From assembly GCF_028389875.1 (NCBI RefSeq), contig NC_084687.1, positions 7,042,157 to 7,106,156 on the forward strand: DNA of 64,000 bases, read 5' to 3'. The position numbers and the translations under genes are program-made. This document shows positions 26,001 through 53,390 of the stretch, in pieces; position 1 is the first letter of the stretch, and each line of letters opens with the position of its first letter. Below the pieces are notes generated by a model, which was given only the letters and a program-made list of their open reading frames with translations, searched no databases and had not been told where the DNA came from. The stretch comes from Rhea pennata (Eukaryota; Chordata; Aves; Rheiformes; Rheidae).

Positions 26001-29000
26001 ATAGTAGTAGATGTGGGGGAAAATTAGGCAAATGGTATTTTTGGGGCCCTTTCTTGATATTGTTACAGTTCATAAGACTTCATATATAAGTTGTTGAAAG
26101 AGCATCTACATTAATGCAGTGTATGTTTAATGGGCTTTCAAGGCTTAAATGCAAAAATTCCTCAATCATATCTGCAAACAGCAAAAATATTGGTCTTTCT
26201 GCCTCCTGCTTCTGAGCACTTCTACCGAGGTGGGCAGCTGCGTGTCTTTTAACTGAAGTTTTGAGGGTTTTGTGTAGTGTGTATTAGGAAGCAAAAGTCC
26301 AGCAAGAACATGGTGGATTCACTGCAAGCAATACACTCCTCTTCTGCGGAATAAAGATTTTTTTTTTCTTTTTGTTCGGGGGAAAAACAAACTTGGAGAG
26401 AAATAAAGAGCTTGCAGAATGCATAAAGCTACTAAACACTTGGAATTCTGTAACAAAGTATTCCCAGCTGAGTATTTGAATAATTTCAATTGTCAGAAGT
26501 GATGTTGTTAATCTGTTAAAATGCAGTTTTGTCTGTTTAAAACCACTTACTTGATGCATATTCGAAGCTTGGTTGAAGCATTAGTCACCACCCTCAGTAT
26601 CGTTTCCTGCTCTGTTTTGGCTGTCTTAGGCGGTTAATATTAGTGCATGCTTTAAAAGGCTCATTTCAGTATGTGGGAGTTGAAGTATGAACAGTTTCCT
26701 CCACCCTTCTGCCCTGTCCTCCTCCCCTGACTTTTCGGTCAAGTTTTTGGCTTATGACTCATTTATTACTGACTCAATTTTTAAAAATCTCTTTGCTGAT
26801 CTGCTATTTGTAACTTGCTCTTCAGAAATAAGTTTTGCTAGGTGTGCAGTTTCTCTGAGGCAAAACTGCCAATCTCTCCCCAAACTGCATTTGTTATTTC
26901 CATGTGACTCGAGGAAGACCGGGCTGGGATGTGGTCCTGTGCTGTGGCTGCTTCCCGGGGGTCTGTGCCAAGGCCATCCTGCCAGGTACTGTGTAGCAAG
27001 GGAAGAGGTCTAGCAGCATTTTACCTTCCTATCTTGACTGCATCTGGCATGTCCAGCACAGCTGTGCTAGGTCTTTCCCCAAACATGGGATTTGACGGTT
27101 GTGGTTACTCTTTGCTGTTTTTGGACTGAAGCTTCTTCATTGAACTTGAAAGATGGGATGATTAAACTGACGAACTACTTCAGAAGTTGCATAGCACAGG
27201 GACAAGTTTTACTTCTTGCTTCCAAAGGAAAATACATTCTTGTATTAAATGGAAACATTATTATGAGCTTTTATCCCCCTTTTTTAACCTATGAGACTTC
27301 AATTTTGTGTCATCTTTTATAGTTCACAAACTGGAGTAGCAGTTAAGATAAAACATTTTTAAGTGGTGTAATCAAGTAGAAATTGTGGTTTGCTATTGTT
27401 TGGGCTGCCAATTACACCTGGGGCAGAATAGAAGTAGATTTTAATTTTATTATTACCAAACCAGGACCTACTGAAATTAGTTTTTTTAATTTATTGAAGT
27501 TAGACCTATGAACCCTCAGTTACGTTACATGCTAACCAAGGGCTGTAGAATCGCTCTGAGCTGTTTATAGAATTGTTGCAGTCACTCCACAAACTCATGC
27601 TTTCTAATCTGTTACAATATATAAGGTATTTTTCTTGAACAGTTATTGGACTACTGTAATGTTTTCAAGTTTCTGAATAAATGCAGGTTAATTATTGTAC
27701 TGCTAATCACACTACTTAATCAGTACAATATTGTACTGATTTAGTTTTACAGTATAAATAATGCTAATAAAAAATATTGTGGATAAACCTCTTTTTCTTT
27801 AATCTTAAGGCACTAAGTGTTAAAGGCTTTTTTAAAATTATTTGTGCTCAAGAAAGCTTCTAAAATCCTAAGAAACCAAAATGAGATGGGGAGAGTCTTG
27901 TTATCATAGTCTCAATTACCTGCAGCCTTAAGATTTTAAGTATAGCTGTGTGCAAAATAATAAATGAATATATAGTTGCATCCAAAAGTATGTGTTTGTG
28001 GTGTATGAAAGAATGTGCAGTGTATTTAAACATACAGTTGAACGAAACATCTGTATTGGGGAAGATAAAATACTACTTTGAACATAAATAAGATGATTTT
28101 TAATGAACTAAATGCTTCACTTGGGTGCATTCAGCACCTGAATGTGCAGTAGAAATGGGTTAGAAGAGGAGAGAAGAGCCGCAAGGTGCCCAGGCGGAGA
28201 ATGGATGTTCCCAGTGCAATCACTATGACCGATTGGGTAAAAGATTAAAAATAAAACAGAGCTGTTGGGCATTGTATCTTACCTAGTATTTACTCTCTGC
28301 ACTACAGTAATGATTTGTCTATTAGTGTATTTGGCTACAAGAAAAGACAACCAGAAGTGCCATGAGGGGTAGAAAACTCCTCTAAAATACTTACATGTGT
28401 TGATCTGGAAGATTCTTGCTACATTATTGTTTTAGATACGCTTATATCCACAAATGCTTTGAGATAAAAGGGGACTTTCTGTCTGTGAATGGCTGCAGTG
28501 CTTTGACTGAGAGTATCTGATTTGCAGGGTGAAACTGAAATGAGGATTATAGCTGTTGAACTTCTAGTGTGAAGGGACATTGTGGGAAATGCTGGGAAGA
28601 TGTTCTGGAATTAGGTTATGTAGATGACATGTCTCCTCTACTATTGGAAATCAATGTTAGAACATGCAGTTTTCAAGACTGCTTGATATGTACCACAGAA
28701 ACTTCCAAATGATTGGTGATGCCAGCTGACTGCTGTGAAGCAGTGTTGGAATTAAGCCACTGTGGAAAATACCATCTACCTTGCACGGGAATGCCAAAAC
28801 AGGAGATCCTTCTTGCTGTCTGCTAGCTGTTATGAACATGCATCTGCTCTGCTGTGGCAGTATACGTGTCCAGCCTAGAGGTTAGAAAGAGAAGCAAACC
28901 TGAACCAAAATGTCCAAGAGCTTAGCTAGGGCTTGCTAAGGATTCACTGACGCATATGTTTGATTCCATAGCCAGCAAGGGAAACCAAATGAAATATCAA

Positions 29001-30257
29001 GACAGAAACAAAAGTGTAATTATTCTACAGTTTTTCTGGAGAAATTGGGCTAAGATGAAGTAATTTGCATCATCTTGTAGATATACCTCTTTTGCTTAAC
29101 GCCTAGGACGATTTCACTCAGGACAGCCACGAGCTGGGAGTGCTGTGTGAGTTATGTAGGCCTCTGAGAAAGGTGTTGCTAGTATTATTCAATAATTGCT
29201 TTTATCGACAGTAAAAGTCCCTTTTCATTCACTAGCTGTCAAGTAGTTGTGGTGCAGGAGGTCCACGTTTTTGAACCTAAAGGGTTAAATAGTTGGCCCA
29301 TTACCTTTCAGAACTTCTAGGACCCTGCAAAATCAACAATTTTATTTTTAAAATCTTAGGAGTACGTAAGTAGCAGTCTGTTTGGGAACATATACAATGA
29401 GCTATAAAATATGTAGGGGGAAGAGATAGGCTGTTGGCAGTAGCACCGGGTTGTCTTTCCATTACAGACTAACAAAATTTTGTGCTTCAAGGCTTTGCAA
29501 CCTGTATGTTGTGTATTGTTCTTGTACAGCAGACAATGCAATTAGCACAAAGATTATTCATAACTGTATTATTTACAGTTACAATGTGAGAAGTTTTGTA
29601 ACTAGGCATGCGAAGCATAAAACTGGGGATTTTGTTGTTGTTTTTTCTCTAATTTAAATCTCATTGATCCAGTGTAGACTGTCTACAGTTTTAAAATACT
29701 TAGCAGGGATGTTCTGAAAAAGTTATGTATGACAGAGGACAGAGCAAACACATTTGCTTTCAAGTTTTTTAACTGGCCTAGGCCTCTGGGAAATGATTTC
29801 AAGTAGAACATACTTAGTGGTTTATGTATTTATTTAGGAAAGATGAGAAAAAGGAAGATGTGGCTTCAAGATTCTGATTTTTTGGAGCTTTGCTTCCAAG
29901 TCTGGTTGGAGGATGAGAATACAGAGCTCCTGTTCAGTTCTTCAGAAATAAAAGAAAGGAGGAGCAGTGAAAGGGACTTCAAGGATGTCTAGAGGAGACT
30001 GAAAAGGTGAAGGAAAACTGTCAGATTTTCACCCTCTAAACATTTCATTGATCCAGAGGCAAGATGAAATCATATTGAAGTTTGCGTATTTAGGGTAATT
30101 TGATTTTAGTAACCAGAAATTGCTTAGAGTTCCTTGGATTAAGAAAGGGCAGATTTTGTAACAGTCATGTTTTGATTTGACACTGAAGAGTTGATTTGAT
30201 GCTTATATACATTATCATTTAAAAAAATGTTTTGAGGATTTAATTTCTTTTTTTCAG

Positions 30258-30327
30258 TCCCTTGTAGGGTGCCTGGAAAAACCTGCCATAGGGCTATTAA
30301 GACTGATGAGAGATCTTTTATGCCAAG
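30258..30327 (+). other. RAP1A: Candidate RAP1A 5' UTR exon
   Basis: This 70-nt segment has strong borders. The acceptor is TTTCTTTTTTTCAG ending at 30257 and the donor is AAG|GTAAGAG starting at 30328. Joined to the start-codon exon at 35110 it would form a non-coding leader. It carries two upstream ATGs (30306 and 30320) whose frames run over the splice junction and end inside the RAP1A coding sequence. Both ATGs have weak contexts (no purine at -3). No other segment in the 5' UTR intron has borders this good so close to the coding exons. Its use in mRNA is inferred, not proven. Confidence 0.45.
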
Positions 30328-31214
30328 GTAAGAGTTTTTAATGTTTTTAATGTGTTTTTTTTTTTTAATGAGATTACCAATTGTGAAATCACTGACAGTT
30401 GGGGAAAACTTAAACTGACAAATATATAATGTTTCGTGGTTTGAAATAAAAAGAAAAAAATGCCTGAGCCATGTTTCCTGTAGTGAGGTTAAGAAACACT
30501 GAAGCTGTGCTGCCTTTCCTGACGTCATTTGCAGTTGTACGAAGTATGAAGCTGTAAAGACAGTCCAATTTTTACTTTTCCAGGCTAAGTCAAGAGTGTG
30601 CCTACCCACCATGACTTTTTTGAAGTCTTGTTATAGTCTTTCTTGGTGGGGTATGTGTCATCAGTTATGCCCAGTATTTCATCGGATTATGCAAAACCAT
30701 AAAACCACATGCTTTTAGTCCTCCTCATGCAGAGCAGCATATCTGTACCTCATGCTACATGCAGCTCCATCAGCATTTGGAGGAGGAGGAAGAGACTAAT
30801 AAATACAAATTGTCTTCCTCAGAAGTATAAAAATATACTCAAGCATTTGCATTTCAGAGGGTGCACATCACATCCCAGGTTAGTGTGAAATTCTTGTACT
30901 TGGTCTTTGGTGCAATGTTTGCTTGTCTTCACATCTGTTCTTCTCCCCCTATCACAAATTACGAATTTCTTGATGAGCTGGAGGGGCTTTCATAAAAGGA
31001 GTGGCTGATTTTTCTTTGGGGTTGAACCTATTGTGTAATTCCTAAGTAGTTCTGCTTTATAGTGGAATCACAATTGTCTGAAGCCTCTGACTGGTTGCAG
31101 TCAGTGTTTAACTGTATGGATTCACTTCTCATTTAAAATCTTTGTCTGTGACCATTTGTGCTCTGATGTCCTGTTGTTCAGAACTTTGCTCAAGTTGCAG
31201 TCCTTTCCCTTGCT

Positions 31215-31285
31215 CTTTGTTCTTGGGCAAACCACTTCTTTATGTCTTGGTTTATACGATGTAATAGGAGTACTTTTTGCTCTGT
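31215..31285 (+). repeat. MIR-like SINE remnant
   Basis: 'cttgggcaaaccacttcttt' then 'atgtcttggtttatacgatg' and 'taataggagtac' parallels the MIR core and its 3' side (remembered as 'cttgggcaagttacttaacc' ... 'ataatagtac'). It is diverged and partial. Confidence 0.4.
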
Positions 31286-33001
31286 GGGGATCTCTCTCCT
31301 GAAAAACCTTGTCAATTTTCCATCATGCTTTCCTCCATAAAGCCTCTCTGCATGGCTCCTTCCACTTATTGGGAAATACCCTTAAGGTTTTACTTATTTA
31401 TACCTTAATTCAGCCTTTGATTGCAACAGGATGAAAGATCATGCTTGTAGTTAGTGTACAAGTCTTTTGCTGAAAGATGTGGGTAAGTGCATACTCAGAA
31501 GTCGGTTTTAAAGCTACAGCTTTGGCCTGACACGTTAATGTGTGTTTACATCTGTCTGTTAGTCCTTCATAGAGGCCCTTCTGTCATCCTGTCTGCAGTA
31601 CATTTCATTCATTTATATTAAAACAAATAACCTCCTTTTTTCTTGACTTACCCATCTGTTCACAGAGCAGGAACCTTCATTCTTTCTTCCAGAATGAACT
31701 AAACAATTTGTGGCTGATAATAGTTGAGTACAAGTTTCTGTCACTTTCCAGATAGTTGGCATTTGTGCCTGTGGTAGCAGAAAAGAGGTGCACCTGTTAA
31801 GAGCAAGATTAAGCATGAAAGGTCTTTCCTTTGTATTAAAATCCATTGTTTCAGATGTATGTGTTTTTGGAGGTTGAAGGAATCAGGTTGCAGGCATGTA
31901 CTAGTTATGCAACAGTGTTAAAAGTTGTGTTTTTGGAAGAGAATATCCTGAGATGTCAAGCGTTTCTCAGGATGGTATTAAAGTTTGGTTTGTTATTATG
32001 GATGAAATCTAGACCCTGCTAATGATTATTCCTGTGCTTTAAAGTTGCTTTGCAGATGCTATGTAATTTGAGAGGCTGATATGCAGGAGAAGGGAGCCTT
32101 CTGCTCATAGCAGTGAGAGGTTAATTAATAAGAAATCTTTGTCCCACCATTGTCTTGCCACATACAGGTAGCTTTATGTGAATGGGAGGAAGGGGAGAAT
32201 GGACAAGAAGACATGCTCAATTTTTGTTAGTTCTGAAGGCCAAGATGCAGAAAATAAAATAATAAGGCCAGTTTCATAATGTACATGACAGCACTAAAGG
32301 TTGTTTTTTTAAAAAAAAAAAAAAAAAAGACTCCTTAGTGATCATATTCTTTTCTTAATTTGAAAGAAACACTTAAAACCTATAATTTTGTATTGTTTTT
32401 AAACATAATCTTTGCTGCACAGCATGCTAGTCCACTGCACAAAGTTCTGGATGGAAATGAATAGTACTGTGTATAACTGTTTTTAGGTGGGCATAAATAG
32501 TTTGCCAAATGTTAGTTGGCTAGGATACTGCAGAGTAATTTCTTGAGCACTCTGTTCAACTTGTATAAACAGGTAATATTAACACACTTGTAAAAGAGCT
32601 ACAGGATAAAATTAAGATGTGTAAGATTTACAGTAATAAGGCTCATGTGTTTCAGGATCTTAGTTTCCTATTGCACCTGAAAAAAATAATCAGCAGATAC
32701 TGCAGAGAAGAAATGAGAAGTTAGTCTTGTACTGCTCTCAGCTGAAACTTTCCCACAAGCATTTTTACTATAAATAAGAAGTGAAAGACTTCACAGCTAA
32801 ATTTAACTCATAGCTTGATTAGTTTGGGGGCTTTCTTGGCTGGAGCAGACTGAAACTATAGGGAGATAAAGATGGACTGGATCAGTAAAACTATTTATAC
32901 TTTTTAAAAGCACATCACCTTTTAATTTCTGAGAATTGAGTATTATCAAGGGGGAGGGAAAAATTGCTGATTCCCCTTCCTTCCCATCCAAGTACACAAT
33001 T

Positions 33002-33006
<5 letters not shown>

Positions 33007-33043
<37 letters not shown>
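33007..33043. repeat. Poly-T tract, 37 T
   Basis: Thirty-seven T are followed directly by seven A (33044-33050). It is a simple homopolymer in an intron with no associated element recognised. Confidence 0.95.
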
Positions 33044-33053
<10 letters not shown>

Positions 33054-34059
33054 AGTGAATGTTGCTTCTTGGGGGAGCTTCCAAGCAGAAGAGTTTGCAG
33101 GTGCTAGAATTTTCACGAAAATGTTGTCAACTTATTACAGTGCATAAATGTTGCTTAGTCTTTTTTTTTTTTAGATATTCAGAGTTACCATACTGGAAAA
33201 TCCCTTTCAAGTTGACTTATTTTCTCAGTTTCTATGAAGTTGAGTAACTGCAGCTCTCAGACTTCAAGAGTTGAAGAAAAACAGCCCCAAGGTGCTTAAA
33301 ATCATAATTTTAAGCTGCTTCTGATAACTTTAGCTTTATCCTCCCTCTAACGTTTGGGTGAGGGAAGAACAGTTTAGCTGTGTAATCAGACATGGCCACA
33401 GCCGGGGCAGGCCGGTTCAGATTTGTAGCTCATTTTTAAAACAGCAGAACACAAAGCTGGGTTAAGTGACCACAGTATTGGCATGTGGTTTTGCCTCTTA
33501 GCTGCACACAGGACTCTGTCAACCTATATTTGTGGCAAATATAGATTGTAAAAGATAGTGCAGTTGAGGGATGAGAATTAGGAGACTTGAGCAGTGTCTC
33601 TGATCTGTTCAGCTGCTTTCAGCTTGCAGTACACAGGTAGTTCAACAAGATGGAAGGCACGTTAGCTATTTTCTCTGACTTGCTGCCTAGCTTTATCATC
33701 ATAGGACTAACTTCTGCCATACTAAATGCAGCTCTGACTGGGACTGGAACTGGGGTGTGTGGCAGTGCTTGGATTTCCTTTTAACTCTGCGTGCACTAAA
33801 TTGTCTATTTGGAAATTTAAGTGACAGAAAAATTTTGTCCCAATTTAGTGATTATAAAAACAGAGTTTGTCTGTGAGTTGTCTGTCCACAGTTGCAAAGA
33901 AGCAGCACCACAGTTAAACTTACGATCCATGTTCCTTGCAAGCCATTTTTAACAGTAGTCAGCAAGTACCGAACTGCTAGAACACATTTTTACTTTTAAA
34001 ACGGTCTTCAGATTGTACCCAGCGAACTCATACATCTGCAGCTGAAGTTGGTTGGAAAC

Positions 34060-34393
34060 GCGCCTGGGAAATGGCACTTACGCCGTCTCATAGCGTTCGT
34101 GTTTCTGGACCCTTACTTGGGAAGAAGCCGCTGTCCGGCCAAGGCGGAGGATAATTAGCTGCTGATGTCATTGTTTGCCCCAGCGCCTTGGCGGCGGCCG
34201 GCCGGCCGGCTCCTCGTGTAAACACGGCGTAAATGTTTATCGCCAGCTTTGTCATTTGCCTTATTTGTCGGGGAATCTTGATGAGAATGAGAAACTTTCT
34301 GCCGCTGCACAGCGACTTGAGGGAGTTGAAAGATTTCCTTAAAAAGGCACAGGCATTACTTGGAAGAGCGGAGAGGTTTCTGACTTGGCAGCT
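34060..34393 (+). promoter_or_regulatory. CpG islet about 0.8-1 kb upstream of the RAP1A start-codon exon
   Basis: Roughly twenty CpG dinucleotides are packed into about 270 bp (34060-34330), while the intron around it is almost CpG-free. It includes a (GGCC) repeat at about 34194-34210. It also has a CRE-like TGATGTCAT near 34163 and two opposed forkhead-type sites (GTAAACA, TGTTTAT) around 34218-34240. A splice donor (GCT|GTAAGT) occurs at 34394. Together these suggest an alternative promoter with a first exon, or a conserved enhancer. There is no transcript evidence. Confidence 0.35.
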
Positions 34394-35136
34394 GTAAGTT
34401 AGGCCTGACCTTTTCCAGAGAGAAAATACTGACCTAAAACACTCCCTGCTGGGGTGGGTGGGAGAAGTAAACCTTTTTCCTTACATTTCACTAACCTAAC
34501 TTTCTTATTTAAAGCTTGCAGCTTTTTGCTGTAAAAAGTTGGGAATGCCGAGGAAAGGTGGCATAAGCTAGTATTAATGCTGTGTGAAGCTGCAGGGCGC
34601 ATTTGTATGCGACACTCGCTGGACTGCAGCAGCCAAATGTTTCTACCGTAATTGTTTTTTACCCTCTTCCTTTCCAAACAGCCAGAAGGCTAACAGATCT
34701 AAGTTTTCGTATGTTAAAACTTAGGAGGAAGTGAATTCCAGGGCAAATCTTGAAATAGTTTAAATGCTTTATGACAAATTAAAAGGAAGTATTGAATTAC
34801 CTAGTTCACTATAAGAATATTGGATCCTGTATAGGAATTAAACATAGTTTGTACATTTGAGTACTTGAACATCTTAGGAGAAAATCTTTAGTTTCAGCGT
34901 TATTTTTGAGTTTAGAATAAACTGGAGCTATTGGAATAGAGCATTTGAGTACTGAGATTGAAAATTAAAGAATCTTAGCTATTACTGAAGAGATTTTTTT
35001 TCTCACTTGTATTTAAAGAACTACAGTATGGAGTTACCTTCAGAATATGGTGCCATACATTCGTATGTATGGTACAATTTTAACTCTTTGCTTTTTTCTT
35101 GCTTTCCAGATCGTCGGTATTTAAACAGACCACATC

Positions 35137-50392
<15,256 letters not shown>

Positions 50393-50420
50393 ACTCCATC
50401 ATGCAGCAGCTCTGAGCCAG

Positions 50421-52660
50421 GTAAGAGGTGTCTGAATTCCTGTGCAGTTAATCTAGAGGGGAAATACTCATTATGAGGGGGTCTTGTTCCCCTTCCCTCC
50501 ACTCCTCTTCCCTCCACCTGCTCCCATATAAAATTCATTCCCATTCTGGAAGGCAGTTCCACTGACTGACCTGGCAGAAAAATACTTGCTTCACTCCCTT
50601 CCTCTTTTCCTTGGGTTCATTAGTAAGATCTATTCACAAAGGGGTCTGACAGCCAGCAGGAACAAATAGAAATGGACCAGGGTTTTCTCTTTTATTCTTG
50701 GTAGGTTCTCCCTCTGTCTTGTGACATTGTGGTCTGGGCAACCATGGTTCAGTTCTGCTTCCTTTCTCCTCTGCTGAATTTTAGTAGCCTTTGTGTAACT
50801 TGGTGTAGTTGCAGCTGCTGTCTCAGTCCCAGGTGATATGAGGACAATTGCAAGTTTATGTGGGTGGAACATGGATTTCATTGAAGGCAGAGAAATGAAA
50901 AGCTGCCCACTTGAAAAAATAGAAAGGTTGGACATATGCTATAAATAATCTTCCTGTGTATGCTGGCAGGGTACACTGTGTACTTATAGCTGTTACAAAG
51001 CACTCCTGAAAGAAGACATTTCTGTAACTTCAGGTTTTCAGGTTTTGCACAGAAATGCAATGTAGGCTGTGCTTCTGAGCTGTTAGTGTGGTCACATGTA
51101 AGTTGTGCAGCGTGGCACTGTTAGAGACAGATAAGGCTGCAAGGTAAATAGCCCACCTTGGCACTAAGAAATAAGAAATGTTTAGAAAGCAACCAGATAA
51201 ACAGTTGTTGCAGTGCAAAGTACTTTATCTTTCAAATTCAGCAGGGCAGATTGGCAGACCAGGTAAGCTGCTATAGTCCAGCCTATCAGGAGGAGTCAGA
51301 CATGCTCTGTCACTGCAGCACTCTGTCAGCTGTCTTAAACTTGTGATTATTTCTCTGATCCATCAAAAACTATTCTGCTGGGGTTTTTAGTGTCATAAAT
51401 AGATACATCTAGCTGGAGAAGCAGTACAAGTGTTGTGATCCTACAATGTTTAGAACAAACTTTTGGTTGTAGAAGAATTTAAGAACTGTAAATCAGTGGT
51501 TCTCTACCTTACTACTGTATCTGAAGTTCATGGCATAGACAGACATTTGCTTAGGCTTGGTGTGATAGAGTAGGACAAGTGGAGTCATGCAGTTAACCTG
51601 TTGACTTCTATTTTTCTGTGCTTTATAGATTAATGAGTCTCTTGAATTTTGAATGCTGGAAAATACTAGCTTAGGGTCATGGAGAAACAATGATTTAAAA
51701 AGAAATAAAGTAGTACTTTTTAGGTGGCTTTTCCTGTTTCTCAGGTGATATATTTGAATTTAGCTAGTGTGACATCAGCCAGGATGACTTCTTGGAGACA
51801 GATTTCTCCCAGGCCTTTGCAGGATGTGCAATCTCCTGACCCATTAGGGCGGCTCCGACCTAGCCCTTCTTCCAGGGGTCCTTCACTGCAATGCCTACTC
51901 AGCATTAGGTGCAGCATCAGAGCTCTGAAAAATCAAGCAACTGCTGAATGCTTACCTGGAATAATTGCATTCAGTCAATGTAGAAAATGTCATGAATTTA
52001 AAAATATTTAAAATATCCTTATTTAGTTTTGCTGTTGAGACTTCTTTTGATGGAACTTCTACTCATGTGCTAAAATCTACTGTAGGTGATAAAAGTATTT
52101 CCTAACGTCTTCCCTCATGAAAATTTCTTCCTAATTGATTACACATTTTTTTTATAGCTAGAATAGGACTTGGTGAGGTCTCTAACTCATCATACTTCTA
52201 AAGAGCATCTCAGAGGTATTTCTAGTAAAAGATAAAATCAATCTCCCATAAATTGTTTATCCACTTATATCTTACTCAAGTAGATTTTGAATTAAGTTGG
52301 AACTGTCTTTCTCTTAGAGCAGGTGAAGTAGAAGGGTATTGTTACAACAGCAAAAAGACAGAGTAGCAACTGTCTTTCACTGATCTGTTACGTTCATGAT
52401 AAAATAAGAATTTGTTTCTGAATGAGCTTATGGTTTCCAAAGTGAATTTCTTTTTTCTTTCTATACCTCAGAATGCAAAGGACAGTAGGAACAAATCATA
52501 ATAATGAAGTAAGATAACCTTTTTCTGTTGAAATACTGCATGCTTGTACAAACATGTTCATGGGCAGTTATTTGGGAAAACTTTCAGACCTTTGTTTCAG
52601 ATCATTTGTCTTGTCAACAGCATAAGTATTTTCCTCATCATCTTTTTTTTACTTTTCTAG
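50421..52660 (+). other. RAP1A: Intron within the RAP1A 3' UTR
   Basis: This 2.2 kb intron starts GTAAGA, right after CTGAGCCAG, and ends ACTTTTCTAG. Across the junction the spliced sequence reads as the start of the RAP1A 3' UTR as I remember it from human cDNA ('ctgagccag' followed by 'attgcaggaatgaagaactg'). The intron itself is AT-rich with no recognised feature. Confidence 0.85.
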
Positions 52661-53390
52661 ATTGCAGGAATGAAGAACTGTTGCTTAAGTGGAAAGTGCC
52701 AGCATTCCAGACTTCAGAACCTTACAGGAAGTTGACAACATATCTGAAGAAGCTTCTCCTGTTTTTTATATACTATGAGAAGAATTTAGATCTTGAAATG
52801 GTTTGCACACAGTCCCAGAAAAAGAAATTGCTCTCTGTATATCTCTTGGAAATTTAAGACAATAGTATTTCTCCTTTGCAATAGCAATTAACAGATGTGA
52901 AAATAAATATAATTGACTCTAGTGTATGATTATACAAAGGAGCATGGATATGTTTCAAATGTTAGGTATTGCTACTATAATTAAAATTTCATATTGACCT
53001 TTTTAATATAATTTCTCCCCATCAAGCACTAAAAATGTTCCACCATTATATTTTATATCTATAACTACATAGATATATATATTATCTGAAATTTCCCTTT
53101 GAACTCACTGCAACAAATAACATTTTTGAGTCATTGACTTCATTTTATATTTAAAAGTTATGGAATATCATTATTTCATTCTGCCATTATATTCTAATCG
53201 AAAATGTTTGTGCATAACGCTTTGGAAAAATGGGTCTTTTATAGGAAAAACTGGGGTAACTGATTTCTATGGCTTTAAAAGCAAAAATATATAATATACT
53301 AAACCAACTCTAATATTGCTTTTTGTGTTTTACTGTCACAGATTAAATTACAGCTTTTATGAATGATTAAATTTTAGTACATTTTCATTT
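52661..53390 (+). other. RAP1A: RAP1A 3' UTR exon (proximal form)
   Basis: The sequence after the acceptor at 52660 closely follows the human RAP1A 3' UTR as I remember it. It includes 'gaatgaagaactgttgc', 'aagtgccagcattccagact', 'gcttctcctgtttt', 'gacaatagtatttctccttt', 'caatagca', and the long block around 53200-53390 with 'tgggtcttttataggaaaaa' and 'aaaccaactctaatattgct'. Such conservation in untranslated sequence between bird and mammal implies post-transcriptional control. Cleavage is expected about 15-25 nt after ATTAAA at 53366. An open frame at 52528-52857 crosses the acceptor and is not a gene. Confidence 0.88.
53366..53371 (+). terminator. RAP1A: Proximal poly(A) signal ATTAAA
   Basis: ATTAAA is followed about 20-30 nt later by a GT-rich element (TTTTGTTTCTGTGGTTTTTG). 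It lies at the end of the best conserved part of the 3' UTR. Another ATTAAA at 53342 is 24 nt upstream. Confidence 0.65.

Larger units (their letters stand above)
7803..30257 (+). other. RAP1A: First intron of RAP1A (5' UTR intron)
   Basis: About 22 kb lie between the putative first exon and the candidate leader exon at 30258. Most is AT-rich with no recognisable coding exon. It holds two CR1 fragments, a 44-T run at 22476-22519, a purine tract at 13100-13142, an A10-G11 run at 20866-20886, several inverted repeats and a CpG-rich patch at 19320-19700. Another mildly GC-rich stretch lies at 25020-25420. Exon-like segments with reasonable splice borders occur at 12822-12873 and 19874-19989, but nothing shows that they are used. 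Confidence 0.6.
30328..35109 (+). other. RAP1A: Intron before the RAP1A start-codon exon
   Basis: This intron is AT-rich and non-coding. It contains a MIR-like remnant near 31215-31285, a T7-A18 run at 32304-32328, and a T37 run followed by A7 at 33007-33050. A CpG-rich islet with a usable splice donor lies at 34060-34393. A short hairpin (35053-35072) sits just upstream of the acceptor. The 3' end is a good acceptor (CTTGCTTTCCAG). Confidence 0.6.
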
